Position numbers and translations under genes: made by a program. This document shows, piece after piece, positions 40,989-49,724 of a DNA stretch of 64,000 nt. This DNA comes from Streptomyces sp. Je 1-332 (GTDB lineage Bacteria > Actinomycetota > Actinomycetes > Streptomycetales > Streptomycetaceae): positions 8,184,001 through 8,248,000 of the forward strand of contig NZ_CP160402.1 in assembly GCF_040730185.1 (NCBI RefSeq). Direction: 5' to 3'. The notes under the pieces are model-generated. The model saw only the letters and a list, made by a program, of their open reading frames with translations, did not search any database and was not told where the DNA came from. Every line of letters starts with the position of its first letter. Within the stretch, counting starts at the first letter, position 1.

Positions 40989-41885
40989 CTACGGCAGCGC
41001 GGCGACGGCTCGGTCCAGCGAGCCGGTGAAGCCCGACCAAGCGAGGTCGGTGTCCGGGCCGCGCTCATGCGGGGAGCGGAAGGTCCGCAGGTAGATGGTG
41101 AGATCATCGAGGTCCCAGCGCAGCCGGTACAGGTCCAGCGCCGCCGGGTCGGGCCTTCGACCGGTGACCGCGGTGTACGTCTCGAACTCCGCGCCACTGC
41201 CGCCCGCGATCATCCAGAGGTCTCGCTCCGGTGGTGCCGGGGCGACCGTGTCCCAGTCGATCAGCAGCAGCCGTCCGCCGTCGCCTCGCGGCACGTTGCC
41301 CGGATGCGGTTCGCCGTGGGTGAGTACCGGCTCGGCGCCGCGTACCCGCTCGCACAGTTGGTCGTAGTGAGCGAGCACGTCGCCCACGATCCGCGGGCCG
41401 CGTGCCGCAATGGCCTCGCGGGCCGGCTCGGCGTAGGGGCCGCCGTGCCAGCGCGTGCTCAATTCCCCGAGCGCCGCTTCCAGAACAGGGCGGCCGGCCA
41501 CCGTCGGGTCGTGCACAGGGGGGCCGGGCACCTTGGGCGTGGTGCGGTGCAGTTCCCCGAGCAGCGAGGGCCGTCCGCTCCGCCTGCGGCGGCTCGTCAC
41601 CGAAGTGACCAGGGGCGCCATCGGCGTATGGGTAGAGCATCACGGCATACGCGGGGTTCAGCTGCAGGACGGTTTCGCCCTGTGCCGTGGGGGCACCGGG
41701 GCGACGACGAGGTCCAGCCCGGCCTCGCAGGCGAGGGCGGCAGTGTCCATGGCCTGGCGCAACCGCTCGTACGGCCGCTCGTCGGAGACTTGGGCCACGC
41801 TGACGAACCACCGCCTACCGTCGCCGTCAACCGCCCACCAGTGGTGGTCGCCGAAGCCGACGGGCGCGTAAGTGAGAGTGGTCGC
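40989..41885 (-). pseudogene. Aminoglycoside-phosphotransferase-like gene, two frameshifts
   Basis: Pieces in order: TLTYAPVGFGDHHWWAVDGD and EAGLDLVVAPVP, a shift in a C-run near 41690, TAQGETVLQLNPAYAVMLYP, a shift near 41565, then LLGELHRTTPKVPGPP and the catalytic LTHGEPHPGN and LIDWDTV. APH-fold N-lobe and catalytic loop are recognisable but separated by two frame changes, so inactive unless both are sequencing errors. Intact homologue of the same class at 30342. Confidence 0.75.
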
Positions 41886-41991
41886 CGCAAGCCCCTGATG
41901 AGGACCCCGACCGCGAGATGTGTATCGCTGGCGACTTCCCGCTCACACAGTGGATCGACGAATACGCCGAACAGAGCGCCCACCTCCGCGA

Positions 41992-42159
41992 CGGGGCGAC
42001 GTAGGCAGCGAGGTTGCCGAGGGTCTGCCGGCCGCCCTCGATCGCGCCGTGCTTCGCGATTGCCTGATCGCGCAGCTCCTTGGTGGGGAACACCGTGAGC
42101 ATCTCGATACGGGTCGTGTCCCCGCCGGGCGTGAACGTGAGGACGGGTGGGTCCGCAGA
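41992..42159 (-). pseudogene. SRPBCC (AHSA1-like) C-terminal fragment
   Basis: Reads PPVLTFTPGGDTTRIEMLTV, PTKELRDQAIAKHGAIEGGR, LGNLAAYVAP: the last helix region of activator-of-Hsp90-ATPase/START-like proteins. Start and beta-grasp half are missing. Confidence 0.6.
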
Positions 42160-42254
42160 TAGCGGCGTTCGGCGGCTGGTCGGCTGGCGATGCCGAGCTG
42201 GGCCGGAGAGGCGGCCCAGCTCGCGCCCTGCCCGCCCGGTTTCCGTCAGGTCGC

Positions 42255-42515
42255 TCACCAGCCGGCGAGCTGCTCGCGAATCTCGCGCAGCTCCGGCAGC
42301 TCCGGCAGCTCCGGCAGCTCCGGCAGCTCCGGCAGCTCCGGCAGTGCAGCCAGGGGACAGGAGAGAGAAGAGGCGCTCTTCCTCCTCGTGCATGCTGTTC
42401 GGCGACGAAGTGCCCTACCAACACGTTGGTGAACCAGCACCTTGGTGACTTCCTCTGACAGCTCCAGGCGCCTTAGTGAGTTCCTCGGCCAGCTCCAGGC
42501 GCCGCGAAGCACCAC
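42255..42515 (-). CDS. Possible coiled-coil ORF, low confidence
   Basis: An 86-codon GTG-start ORF ending LPELPELPEL.. REIREQLAGW over the 9-bp repeat, with upstream LRRLELSEEVTKVLVHQRVG. All frames across the repeat are open on both strands, which makes coding hard to prove. Kept because the tail REIREQLAGW looks protein-like and a second degenerate LRRLELAEE copy lies just upstream of the first. Confidence 0.25.
   Translation of the reverse strand: MVLRGAWSWPRNSLRRLELSEEVTKVLVHQRVGRALRRRTACTRRKSASSLSCPLAALPELPELPELPELPELPELREIREQLAGW
42288..42341. repeat. Nonamer tandem repeat (CAGCTCCGG x6)
   Basis: Six perfect copies of a 9-bp unit, so every reading frame is a repeat of three residues (e.g. 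LPE on the minus strand or SGS on the plus strand). Copy number is likely to vary between strains. Confidence 0.9.
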
Positions 42516-42593
42516 CGGCTGGACCGCTGTCTGCGTGAACAGCGCATCGACCTCGCGAGGCTCGTAGCGGTACTGCGGGGCGGCGCGCCTCGG

Positions 42594-43370
42594 CTATGCC
42601 GATGTGGGCAGCGTGAGGATTTCGGCTCCGTCGTCAGTGATGGCGATGGTGTGCTCGCTGTGTGCCGTCCGGCAGCCCGTTGCGCTGCGCAGCGTCCAGC
42701 CGTCGGCGTCGGTGACGAGCGTGGCGGTGTCGGCCATGACCCAGGGCTCCAGGGCCAGGAGCAGCCCAGGGCGCAGCTTGTAGCCTCGGCCGGGCCGTCC
42801 GGTGTTCGCGACGTGTGGGTCCTGATGCATGGTCGAGCCGATACCGTGACCGCCGAACTCGACGTTGATCGAATAACCGGCTTCGCTGAGGACCGTACCG
42901 ATGGCGTGGGAGAGGTCGCCGATGCGTGCCCCCGGCTCGGCGGCGGCGATGCCCGCGGCCAGAGCGCGTTCGGTCGTCTCGATCATGGCGACGCTCTCTG
43001 TCGGCCGGGCGTTACCGACGAGGAAGCTGATCGCGGCATCCGCGGCCACTCCGCGCGTGGAGACAGCCAGGTCGAGGGTGAGCAGGTCGCCGTCGGCCAG
43101 CGCGTAGTTGTGGGGCCGGCCGTGGAGCACGGCGTCGTTGACGGCCGTGCAGATGTAGTGGCCGAAGGGGCCGCGACCGAAGGACGGTGCGTAATCGACG
43201 TAGCAGGACTGTGCGCCCGCCTCGGTGATCATTTCCTTGGCCCACTGGTCGATGTCCAGAAGGTTCGTGCCGGCCGTGCTGCGCTGCTTCAGGGCGTGCA
43301 GGATGTCGCCGACCAGTGCTCCGGTGGTCTTCGCCTGCTCGAGCCGGGTGGAGTTCAGGATCTCAATCAT
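42594..43370 (-). CDS. Methionine aminopeptidase, type I
   Basis: A 258-residue metalloprotease. Metal ligands: Asp100 (TLDLAV), Asp111 (AADAAI), His175 (FGGHGIG), Glu208 (ALEPW), Glu239 (HSEHTI); His83 (VLHGRP) is the conserved substrate His. It removes the initiator Met in the cytoplasm. Streptomyces already have a housekeeping Map, so this is probably an extra copy; its divergent XRE regulator and twin palindromes suggest conditional expression. Rare Streptomyces Map genes in such pairs may relate to resistance to a Map-inhibiting product, which is speculation. Confidence 0.93.
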   Translation of the reverse strand: MIEILNSTRLEQAKTTGALVGDILHALKQRSTAGTNLLDIDQWAKEMITEAGAQSCYVDYAPSFGRGPFGHYICTAVNDAVLHGRPHNYALADGDLLTLDLAVSTRGVAADAAISFLVGNARPTESVAMIETTERALAAGIAAAEPGARIGDLSHAIGTVLSEAGYSINVEFGGHGIGSTMHQDPHVANTGRPGRGYKLRPGLLLALEPWVMADTATLVTDADGWTLRSATGCRTAHSEHTIAITDDGAEILTLPTSA

Positions 43371-43397
43371 GGGGGCCTCTCACATGCTTCCAATAAC

Positions 43398-43421
43398 TAT
43401 ACCGGTCTAACTGTACCGGTA
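43398..43421. promoter_or_regulatory. Twin ACCGGT palindromes between map and XRE genes
   Basis: ATACCGGT(43399-43406) and TACCGGTA (43414-43421), each palindromic around ACCGGT, 14 bp centre to centre, in the 64-bp gap between divergent starts. Spacing about 1.4 turns; likely operators for the XRE protein. Confidence 0.6.
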
Positions 43422-43434
43422 TTAGAATGGCGGC

Positions 43435-43740
43435 ATGGTCAGGTTGCCGCTCACTCCCGCCGAGGTCGAACGCGGACAGCGCCTCGGCGCGCTGCTCCGC
43501 CAGGCCCGGGGCTGCCGCTCGATGCTCGACGTCGCGCTCGCCGCGGGCATCTCGCCGGAGACGCTCCGAAAGATCGAATCCGGCCGCGTGGCCACCCCCG
43601 CCTTTCCGACCATCGCCGCGATCGCGGACATCCTCGGGTTGTCCCTTGACGCGGTCTGGGCCGAAATCAGCCAGCCGGAGCGCGCCGGCGAGGGCCGGCC
43701 GGTCCTGCCTGTCGCCCGGCCCGCGCTGTACGCCTCGTAA
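43435..43740 (+). CDS. XRE-family DNA-binding protein
   Basis: A 101-residue helix-turn-helix protein. HTH core LGALLRQARGCRSMLDVALAAGIS, ETLRKIESGRVATPAFPTIAAIADILGLSLDAVW. It is divergent from the methionine aminopeptidase gene and shares the twin ACCGGT palindromes. It has a short C-terminal tail (RPALYAS) but no ligand domain, so it probably acts as a simple repressor. Confidence 0.9.
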   Translation: MVRLPLTPAEVERGQRLGALLRQARGCRSMLDVALAAGISPETLRKIESGRVATPAFPTIAAIADILGLSLDAVWAEISQPERAGEGRPVLPVARPALYAS

Positions 43741-44072
43741 CCCGCTGCATCGATTTCGCGCGGCGGGCTGTGCATCACGGACGCGCGCCGTTGCGCATTG
43801 AACATCTTCAGGGGCCCTCCAGGGCCAGGACGACCTTGGCTGCGGACCATCGGCGCGCACTTGATGGGGCGGCAGCTGCGCAGACCACCACCCACCGGCG
43901 AGGCGGCAGGTTCTGGCAAAGGGTGCGGCGCGACAGGCCGACAGCAGACACTTCCACTTCATCGGTTGTTGACGCACCGTCAATCCGGGACTCTTAGGTT
44001 CCGGAAGCGCCCCCCGCGACCCGCCGCCCGACCGGCGCGGCAGGGACGGTCACGAACCCCTGGAGTGATCAA
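43741..44072. other. Upstream region of DUF839 gene with inverted repeat
   Basis: No gene supported. Contains TTGACG-CAC-CGTCAA (43969-43983), a perfect 6-3-6 inverted repeat about 90 bp upstream of the DUF839 start that includes a -35-like TTGACG; a regulatory role is possible. Confidence 0.5.
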
Positions 44073-45233
44073 GTGGAACGTCGTAGTTTCCTGCGCGGAG
44101 CAGTCGTCGGCGGCACAGCAGCGGCCTTCGGCTACACGCTCATGCAGGGCGCTGCCTACGCGGCACCCGCACAAAAAGGCCCCGGCCCGTACGGAGCGCT
44201 CGGCCCGGCAGACTCCAACGGCATCCAGCTACCCAGCGGCTTCACCAGCCGAGTGATCGCCCGGTCCGGCCAGAAGGTCGGCTCCACCACCTACACCTGG
44301 CACGACGCCCCCGACGGCGGCGCCTGCTTCGCCGACGGCACGGGTTGGATCTACGTCTCCAACTCGGAGACTTCCTCCACCGGCGGCGCAGGCGCGATCA
44401 AGTTCAACTCGACGGGCTCCATCACCAGCTCGTACCGGATCCTGTCCAACACCAACCGTAACTGCGCCGGCGGGGCGACCCCCTGGAACACCTGGCTGTC
44501 CTGCGAGGAGATCAGCACCGGTTACGTCTACGAGACCGACCCGTGGGGCGTGAAGGCGGCCGTGCGCCGCGACGCCATGGGCCGCTTCAACCACGAGGCG
44601 GCGGCCGCCGACCCGGTCCGCAAGGTGATCTACCTGACGGAGGACGCGTCGGACGGCTGCTTCTATCGGTACGTGCCGTCCACGTGGGGCAACCTGTCGG
44701 CGGGCACGCTCCAGGTCCTCAACGCCGGAACGGCCACCTCCGGCAGCTTCACCTGGACGACCGTGCACGACCCGGACGGCTCGCCCACCCCGACCCGCGA
44801 TCAGGTTTCCGGTGCCAAGCTGTTCAACGGCGGAGAGGGCTGCCACTACGCCAACGACACCGTCTGGTTCACCACCAAGGGCGATGGCCGCGTCTGGCAG
44901 CTCAACGTGGCCGCCAGCACCTATGAGCTGGCCTACGACGACTCCCTGGTCGTCGGGGGCGGAGCCCCTTTGACCGGCGTCGACAACGTCACCGGCTCGT
45001 CCTCCGGCGACCTGTACGTCGCGGAGGACGGTGGGAACATGGAGATCTGCATCATCACGCCGGACGACGTGGTCGCGACGTTCCTGCGGATCAGCGGCCA
45101 GTCCTCCTCGGAGATCTGCGGCCCGGCCTTCTCACCGGACGGCAAGCGCCTGTACTTCTCCAGCCAGCGAGGTACGGGCGGCAGCTCCTCCAGCGGCATC
45201 ACCTACGAAGTCACAGGCCCCTTCCGCAGCTGA
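44073..45233 (+). CDS. Tat-exported DUF839 protein (PhoX-like)
   Basis: A 386-residue protein starting GTG 44073 behind GGAG. Tat signal MERRSFLRGAVVGGTAAAFGYTL (twin-Arg RRSFLRG) with AxA cleavage near 31. Mature part is a beta-propeller of the DUF839 type: LPSGFTSRVIARSGQKVG, ADGTGWIYVSNSE, WLSCEEISTGYVYETDP, GRFNHEAAAADP, GEGCHYANDTVWFTTKGDG, FSPDGKRLYFSSQRG. Related to secreted PhoX alkaline phosphatases that use Fe and Ca; acts outside the cytoplasm. Conserved NHE and CEE segments support this. Phosphatase activity is inferred only. Confidence 0.88.
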   Translation: MERRSFLRGAVVGGTAAAFGYTLMQGAAYAAPAQKGPGPYGALGPADSNGIQLPSGFTSRVIARSGQKVGSTTYTWHDAPDGGACFADGTGWIYVSNSETSSTGGAGAIKFNSTGSITSSYRILSNTNRNCAGGATPWNTWLSCEEISTGYVYETDPWGVKAAVRRDAMGRFNHEAAAADPVRKVIYLTEDASDGCFYRYVPSTWGNLSAGTLQVLNAGTATSGSFTWTTVHDPDGSPTPTRDQVSGAKLFNGGEGCHYANDTVWFTTKGDGRVWQLNVAASTYELAYDDSLVVGGGAPLTGVDNVTGSSSGDLYVAEDGGNMEICIITPDDVVATFLRISGQSSSEICGPAFSPDGKRLYFSSQRGTGGSSSSGITYEVTGPFRS

Positions 45234-45368
45234 CCGACCCCTGTCACGAGCCGCGCAGGCCCACTCCATGCGTTCCACAGAGAGGTGCGAGTGACAGCAG
45301 ACGACTCCTTCGGCTGTCTCGATGATGACGACTACCCCGTCACGTAGCTGACAGACCGTCACCCTGGC

Positions 45369-45767
45369 CTGTACCTCGCCGATCGGGCGGCCCTGGAAGC
45401 CGTACAGGCCGAATCGGACGAGACTCAGGCGTGGATGGCGTATCTGGTCCTCGGCGTGGTGGTCGGCTTCTCGGTCATCTCCCTGCTCAACACGCAGATC
45501 CTGGCGACGACGGAGCGGCGCAGGGAGTTCATGCTCCAGCGTCTGATCGGCGCCACCCGCCGGCAGGTCCTGCGGATGTTGACGGTGGAAGCGCTGATGA
45601 TCTCACTGGCCGGGCTGCTCCTCGGCCCGCTCGTCGCCGCCGCGACACTGGAGCGGGCGGTGGACAGCCTCCGCGACGCCCTTTCCTCGGGCCGGTGGGC
45701 CGAGCGAAACCGGGACCTCGTCGCCCTCGACGCGGCGGAGCTGGGCCTGCGCCTGCCCGTGGCGTGA
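45369..45767 (+). pseudogene. FtsX-type ABC permease C-terminal fragment
   Basis: Frame reads LYLADRAALEAVQAESDETQ, WMAYLVLGVVVGFSVISLLN, LATTERRREFMLQRLIGATR, LMISLAGLLLGPLVAAATLE: the last periplasmic-to-TM part of FtsX/MacB-like permeases. The N-terminal permease and ATPase partner are missing. The last 30 residues look foreign. Confidence 0.7.
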
Positions 45768-45808
45768 ATCACTGTGTGCTGCTCATACGTTGGGAGCCGC
45801 ACCGGCGC

Positions 45809-46348
45809 TCAATTCAGGTGGCTTCTCCCGGCGCGAGTATGTGCAAGGGGCCTTGGGGCCAGGACGAAGACCCGGATTTCTCGTCGGATGTGGCGGGCGT
45901 AGTCGTCGAAGCACGGCATTGCGGCAAGGATTTCGTCCTGGGCTTCTCGTTGTTCCTCGGGGGACAGCAGGCGTGCTTGGACCGGCCAGGAACGGCGGCG
46001 CCAGTGGACCGTGGCGCGCGGTTCGCGCAGCAGGTGCCAGGACCAGGCGGGGTGTTGAGGGCGGCCGAAGTTGGTGGCCATGACGATGAAGGTGTCTGCT
46101 GCGGTCTGAGAGGTCAGGAGGGGGGTGTGACAGACGGTTCCGTCGCGGCGTGTGGTGTGCAGGATCAGGACCGGAACCAGCAGACGGCTGGGGACCCAGC
46201 GGCCACGGGTCCATTGGTGGAAGCGGCGGTCCAGGCGGGGCAGCAGGAGAGGTCCACAGCGGCGCAGGAGCCAGCTGTTACCGACGGCCCGTAGCAAGCG
46301 CTGCCGAAGACCCTGGGACCGGCTGGGAGGCTGGATCGGCGTTGTCAT
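45809..46348 (-). CDS. Deazaflavin (F420)-type oxidoreductase / nitroreductase-like
   Basis: A 179-residue protein from ATG 46348 with GAGAGGAGCGACC before it. GRWVPSRLLVPVLILHTTRRDG, HTPLLTSQTAADTFIVMATN, HPAWSWHLLREPRATVHWRR, ARLLSPEEQREAQDEILAAM match the Ddn/DUF385 F420-binding split-barrel family. It lies 11 bp after the SDR gene and same strand, so likely in one operon with the SDR and the ABC genes. Reduces an unknown quinone-like substrate with F420. Confidence 0.85.
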   Translation of the reverse strand: MTTPIQPPSRSQGLRQRLLRAVGNSWLLRRCGPLLLPRLDRRFHQWTRGRWVPSRLLVPVLILHTTRRDGTVCHTPLLTSQTAADTFIVMATNFGRPQHPAWSWHLLREPRATVHWRRRSWPVQARLLSPEEQREAQDEILAAMPCFDDYARHIRREIRVFVLAPRPLAHTRAGRSHLN

Positions 46349-46359
46349 GGTCGCTCCTC

Positions 46360-47364
46360 TCACTTTCCCGGTCCTGCCGGGAGGGAGGGGAATGGACAGC
46401 CGGTCAGCTGTTGGGACAGCTGCCACAATCGCTCGGCAGCGCGCCTGGCGCACGCACGTCGGGCGGCTCGCACCAGCACGGGCGGGCCTGACCATTCCCA
46501 GCGGCCGCCTGGTCCGAAGAACTCACCCCCGGTGACGTGTGGCTCGGTGGCGGCCCTGAGCAGCGGCCATGCCGCCTGGGAAGGACAGTGCCACCGTGTC
46601 TGCATCCATTCCAGCAACCGCGCCTGGCGGTGCAGGCCAACGGCGTGCAGGGCGCTGGAGCCCAGGGAGGTATTCACCAGGCCGGGGTGGGCGGCGATCG
46701 CGCGCAGCGGCAGGTGGCGGGTGTGTGCCCATGTGGAAAGTCCGTGTGTGAACAGCAGGTTGGCGAGTTTGGAGTCGAAGTAGGCCATCCAGCGCTGGTA
46801 GATGCGCGGCCGGTGCGGCCGGAGAGGGTGGCAGCGGCCCAGCCAGTGCAGCACGGAGGAAACGTTGACTACCCGCGGCTGCGGCGTATTCAGCAGGGCG
46901 GGCAGCAGATGGCCGGTCAGCGCGAAATGGCCGAGGTGGTTCACGGCGAAGTGCATCTCGCAGCCCGCGGCGGAGTACGTACGAGGCAGTGCGGCCACAC
47001 CGGCGTTGTTGACCAGAAGATCAAGTCTTCCTGCCACTAGCCCCGTGATCCGCTCGGCGGCCTCGGGGATCTGGCCCAGCTGAGACAGGTCGCATCCGGC
47101 GCTGTCGACCTGGGCTGCGGTGACTCGTTGGCGTACTGCTCTTGCTGCCGCCCGCCCGTGTGCCTCGGAGGGGCACAGGATGATCACATGTGCCCCGTGG
47201 CGGGCCAGGTGCTCGACCAGTGCGGCACCGATTCCGCGCGAGGAGCCCGTGACTACCGCGGTACGTCCGGAAAGATCGCCTGCCTGCGCGGGACTCCATC
47301 CGGTGTTCCCGGCGCGCCAGCGCCCCCACGGGCCGGGCAGGTCTGCGCTTCTTCCCTCACTCAC
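46360..47364 (-). CDS. SDR, retinol-dehydrogenase-like
   Basis: A 334-residue SDR from GTG 47364 (VSEGRSADLPGPW). TGSSRGIGAAL, NNAGVAALP, SSVLHWLGR (catalytic Ser) and YFDSKLANLLF (Tyr/Lys) with long C-terminal extension of about 90 residues after AAHPGLVNTSLG, as in retinol-dehydrogenase-like SDRs. Third gene of the ABC/SDR/F420 group. Substrate unknown. Confidence 0.88.
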   Translation of the reverse strand: MSEGRSADLPGPWGRWRAGNTGWSPAQAGDLSGRTAVVTGSSRGIGAALVEHLARHGAHVIILCPSEAHGRAAARAVRQRVTAAQVDSAGCDLSQLGQIPEAAERITGLVAGRLDLLVNNAGVAALPRTYSAAGCEMHFAVNHLGHFALTGHLLPALLNTPQPRVVNVSSVLHWLGRCHPLRPHRPRIYQRWMAYFDSKLANLLFTHGLSTWAHTRHLPLRAIAAHPGLVNTSLGSSALHAVGLHRQARLLEWMQTRWHCPSQAAWPLLRAATEPHVTGGEFFGPGGRWEWSGPPVLVRAARRACARRAAERLWQLSQQLTGCPFPSLPAGPGK

Positions 47365-47495
47365 CGTCGGCGCCCTCGCCTCGACGTCATGGTCGCTTGG
47401 TGCAACGACACCCGGGCCGAGCAGGCAACGGCCTCGCCCGTCCTGGGCGTGAGCGTGCCGCACCTGCCGGCCCAGCTCTCCCTCCGGCGGGCTCC

Positions 47496-48332
47496 TCAAC
47501 CCAGCTCCGGCCCGGCGGGGCCCGGATCCGGGTGTACTCGCGGACCGAGACGCTGGGGGGAGATGAAGGCCGCCGGTCGGCTGTAGTGGCGGGTGCGCAG
47601 GCAGAAGATGACCAGGGCCAGGAGGCTGGTGGCGGCGAACCAGGGCAGTGCCCGGCCGGCGCAGGTGAGGGTGTGCGCAGGGGTGAAGGAAGCGGCCAGG
47701 GCAGCCTGTGCGGGCCCGTACAGTGGCAGGGCGCCCAGCAACGCCTGGTCTCCGGAAGGGTTTGAGACCGGGCTTTGCATGCCGACATCGACGAGCGTTG
47801 CCATCACCACGACGAAGAAGCCCTCGAGTTCACCGCGCAGCAGATAGCCGGCCATGATCCCCAGACCGCCGTAGGCAAGGATCGCCGCAGCCACTGCGGC
47901 CGCGACCGCATGAGGCTGGGCCAGCGGCCAGGACATCCACAGCAGACCGGTGGTGTAGCCGGTGAGCAACACCGTGATGATGAGCAGGGCAAGGATCTTG
48001 GCAGTCAGAAGTTGGAGGCGGGGGTAGCCCGCCAGGACCAGACGCAGATCCATGCTCCGGGCGTTGAAGGTCGCCATGAACATCATGAACCCGGCGATCA
48101 CCGTGACAGCGTGCAGGGCGCTGGAGATCTGGATGGTGCGGTTCATCGACGCGGTCACCTCCATGCCCAAGTTGCTGGTGAACGCGATGTCTTTGTCCAG
48201 CGCGGTCGCCCGCACCACGTAGATCCACGTCGGGATGAAGAAGGCGATCATGCCCATCGCCAGACGGTTGCGCAGGTGGCCGGTCAGAGTGAAGCCGAGG
48301 GCCACGGTGAACGCCGTCCACTGATGCCTCAC
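47496..48332 (-). CDS. ABC-2 type permease
   Basis: A 278-residue inner-membrane protein with about six helices (LAMGMIAFFIPTWIYVVRA, ILALLIITVLLTGYTTGLLW, AAAVAAAILAYGGLGIMAG). Its start overlaps the ATPase stop by 4 bp. The tail is rich in Pro and Gly. Likely exporter for a small molecule shared with the SDR and F420 oxidoreductase genes 132 bp downstream. Confidence 0.88.
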   Translation of the reverse strand: MRHQWTAFTVALGFTLTGHLRNRLAMGMIAFFIPTWIYVVRATALDKDIAFTSNLGMEVTASMNRTIQISSALHAVTVIAGFMMFMATFNARSMDLRLVLAGYPRLQLLTAKILALLIITVLLTGYTTGLLWMSWPLAQPHAVAAAVAAAILAYGGLGIMAGYLLRGELEGFFVVVMATLVDVGMQSPVSNPSGDQALLGALPLYGPAQAALAASFTPAHTLTCAGRALPWFAATSLLALVIFCLRTRHYSRPAAFISPQRLGPRVHPDPGPAGPELG

Positions 48333-48946
48333 TGGTTTGCCCCCTCGTGCAGGCGGCCATCGCGCAGGTGGTGCACGGCGTCAAAGTGCTGCAGGTCGTG
48401 CAGCAGGTGCGAGACCACCACCACCGAACGCCCGAGGGAACGCAGCTGGACCGCCAACTGCCAAAAACGTTGGTGCGTATCCCAGTCGAAGCCCTGATAG
48501 GGCTCATCGAGGATCAGAAGCGGCGGGTCATGCATCAGTGCCAGGGTCAGGTTCAGTTTCTGCCGGGTCCCGCCGCTCAGCTCTCCCGCTCGCGTACGCC
48601 GCTCGGCACCGAAACCCAGCAGGTCCACCAGCTCCCATGCCTGGGTGAGGCGCGGTAGACGGTAGGCGACCTGGAACAAGCGCAGATGCTGGGCCACCGT
48701 CAGGGTGTCGTTGACCACTGCCTGCTGCGGGCAGTACCCCAGAGTGCCGAAACGCTGCACGCTGCCGCCATCCGGCATGAGTTGTCCCACGGCGATCCGC
48801 AGCAACGTGCTCTTGCCGGAGCCGTTCTCGCCCACCACGCCCGCGAGCATTCCCGCCGACACCGTGAAATCCGCGCCCCGCAACACTGCCCGCCGTCCGT
48901 ACGCCTTGTGCACGGCCCTGATCCGCAGCCGTGTCTCTGATGCCAT
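48329..48946 (-). CDS. ABC transporter ATP-binding protein, small
   Basis: A 205-residue ATPase. Walker A GENGSGKSTLL, signature ELSGGTRQKLNLTLAL, Walker B LLILDEPYQGFDWD and H-loop VSHLLHD. The short length lacks a C-terminal regulatory part. Start ATG 48946. First gene of this group on the minus strand; partner permease follows with a 4-bp overlap. Confidence 0.93.
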   Translation of the reverse strand: MASETRLRIRAVHKAYGRRAVLRGADFTVSAGMLAGVVGENGSGKSTLLRIAVGQLMPDGGSVQRFGTLGYCPQQAVVNDTLTVAQHLRLFQVAYRLPRLTQAWELVDLLGFGAERRTRAGELSGGTRQKLNLTLALMHDPPLLILDEPYQGFDWDTHQRFWQLAVQLRSLGRSVVVVSHLLHDLQHFDAVHHLRDGRLHEGANQ

Positions 48947-49109
48947 CTCGCTGTGTCCTTCGCCGTCTACCGCACCAGCAGTCTTCGCCAGGCCAACGCG
49001 GCCGGGGGCTCACGGACACGCAGGACAAGCGTGGTTGCAGCGATCGCCTGAAGGGGGAGACCCTGGAGATTGAGCGTGCACTTGGGACGCGCTGCCTCGT
49101 TCATCGACC

Positions 49110-49724
49110 GTGACGGTGATCATCGCTAGAACCGGCAGGACGAGAGTTGCGCGGCACCTGAGCCGGTACTTCGCTCCACCCTGCATGCCGGTCTTCGCCG
49201 GAGGTGCGGTCAGTTGGCGCCTCACCTGGCCCCACTACGAGGGCCTGTGGTGGGGACTGTGCGGCAGCGGCACTTGGGCCTTGCTGTCTGCGGCCGTGGC
49301 CTTCTCCGGTACACGCCTGCAGTGGTGGCCAGGCCCCGTCCCCTCCGAGCGACGGCCCCGGCTCATGTTGCTGGCTGCAAGCGTCATCACCGCAGCAGCC
49401 GTCTGGCTGGTCTGCGACACCCTTGGCGCTCCCGCCGCGCTCCTGGCGATGGGGTGCATGGCTCCGCTACTGGCAGCGCTGCTCTTTGCCTGCACCTACG
49501 CCGGCAACATCTCCCTGCACACCAGCTCGGCAGCCGCCAGCGTCACCCTCTTGACCCTGCGACTAGACCCGGCCTGGGCTCTGCTGTATCTCCTCGTCGC
49601 AGCCATCGGTTGGTCCCGCCTCCACTTGCGCGCCCACACGCCTGCCCAGGTCTTTGCCGGTGCCGCAGCGGGGGCCATGGTCTGCAGCACCATGCTCTAC
49701 ATCGCTCCGCTGGGCGCGCGCTAG
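49110..49724 (+). CDS. PAP2-like membrane phosphatase
   Basis: A 204-residue membrane protein with about six TM helices, starting GTG 49110. PAP2 motifs are partly visible: NISLHTSSAAASV (replacing the PSGH block) and WSRLHLRAHTPAQVFAG (SR..H..D/Q block, where the usual Asp is Gln). The first KxxxxxxRP block is not evident, so it may be a degenerate, non-catalytic PAP2-fold protein. Divergent from the ABC ATPase gene 163 bp away; may serve undecaprenyl or phosphatidate phosphate. Confidence 0.65.
   Translation: MTVIIARTGRTRVARHLSRYFAPPCMPVFAGGAVSWRLTWPHYEGLWWGLCGSGTWALLSAAVAFSGTRLQWWPGPVPSERRPRLMLLAASVITAAAVWLVCDTLGAPAALLAMGCMAPLLAALLFACTYAGNISLHTSSAAASVTLLTLRLDPAWALLYLLVAAIGWSRLHLRAHTPAQVFAGAAAGAMVCSTMLYIAPLGAR

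Noticed and set aside
42255..42448. A possible secreted Ser/Gly repeat protein on the plus strand
   Set aside because: The 9-bp repeat opens all frames; no start or flanking coding signal supports it.
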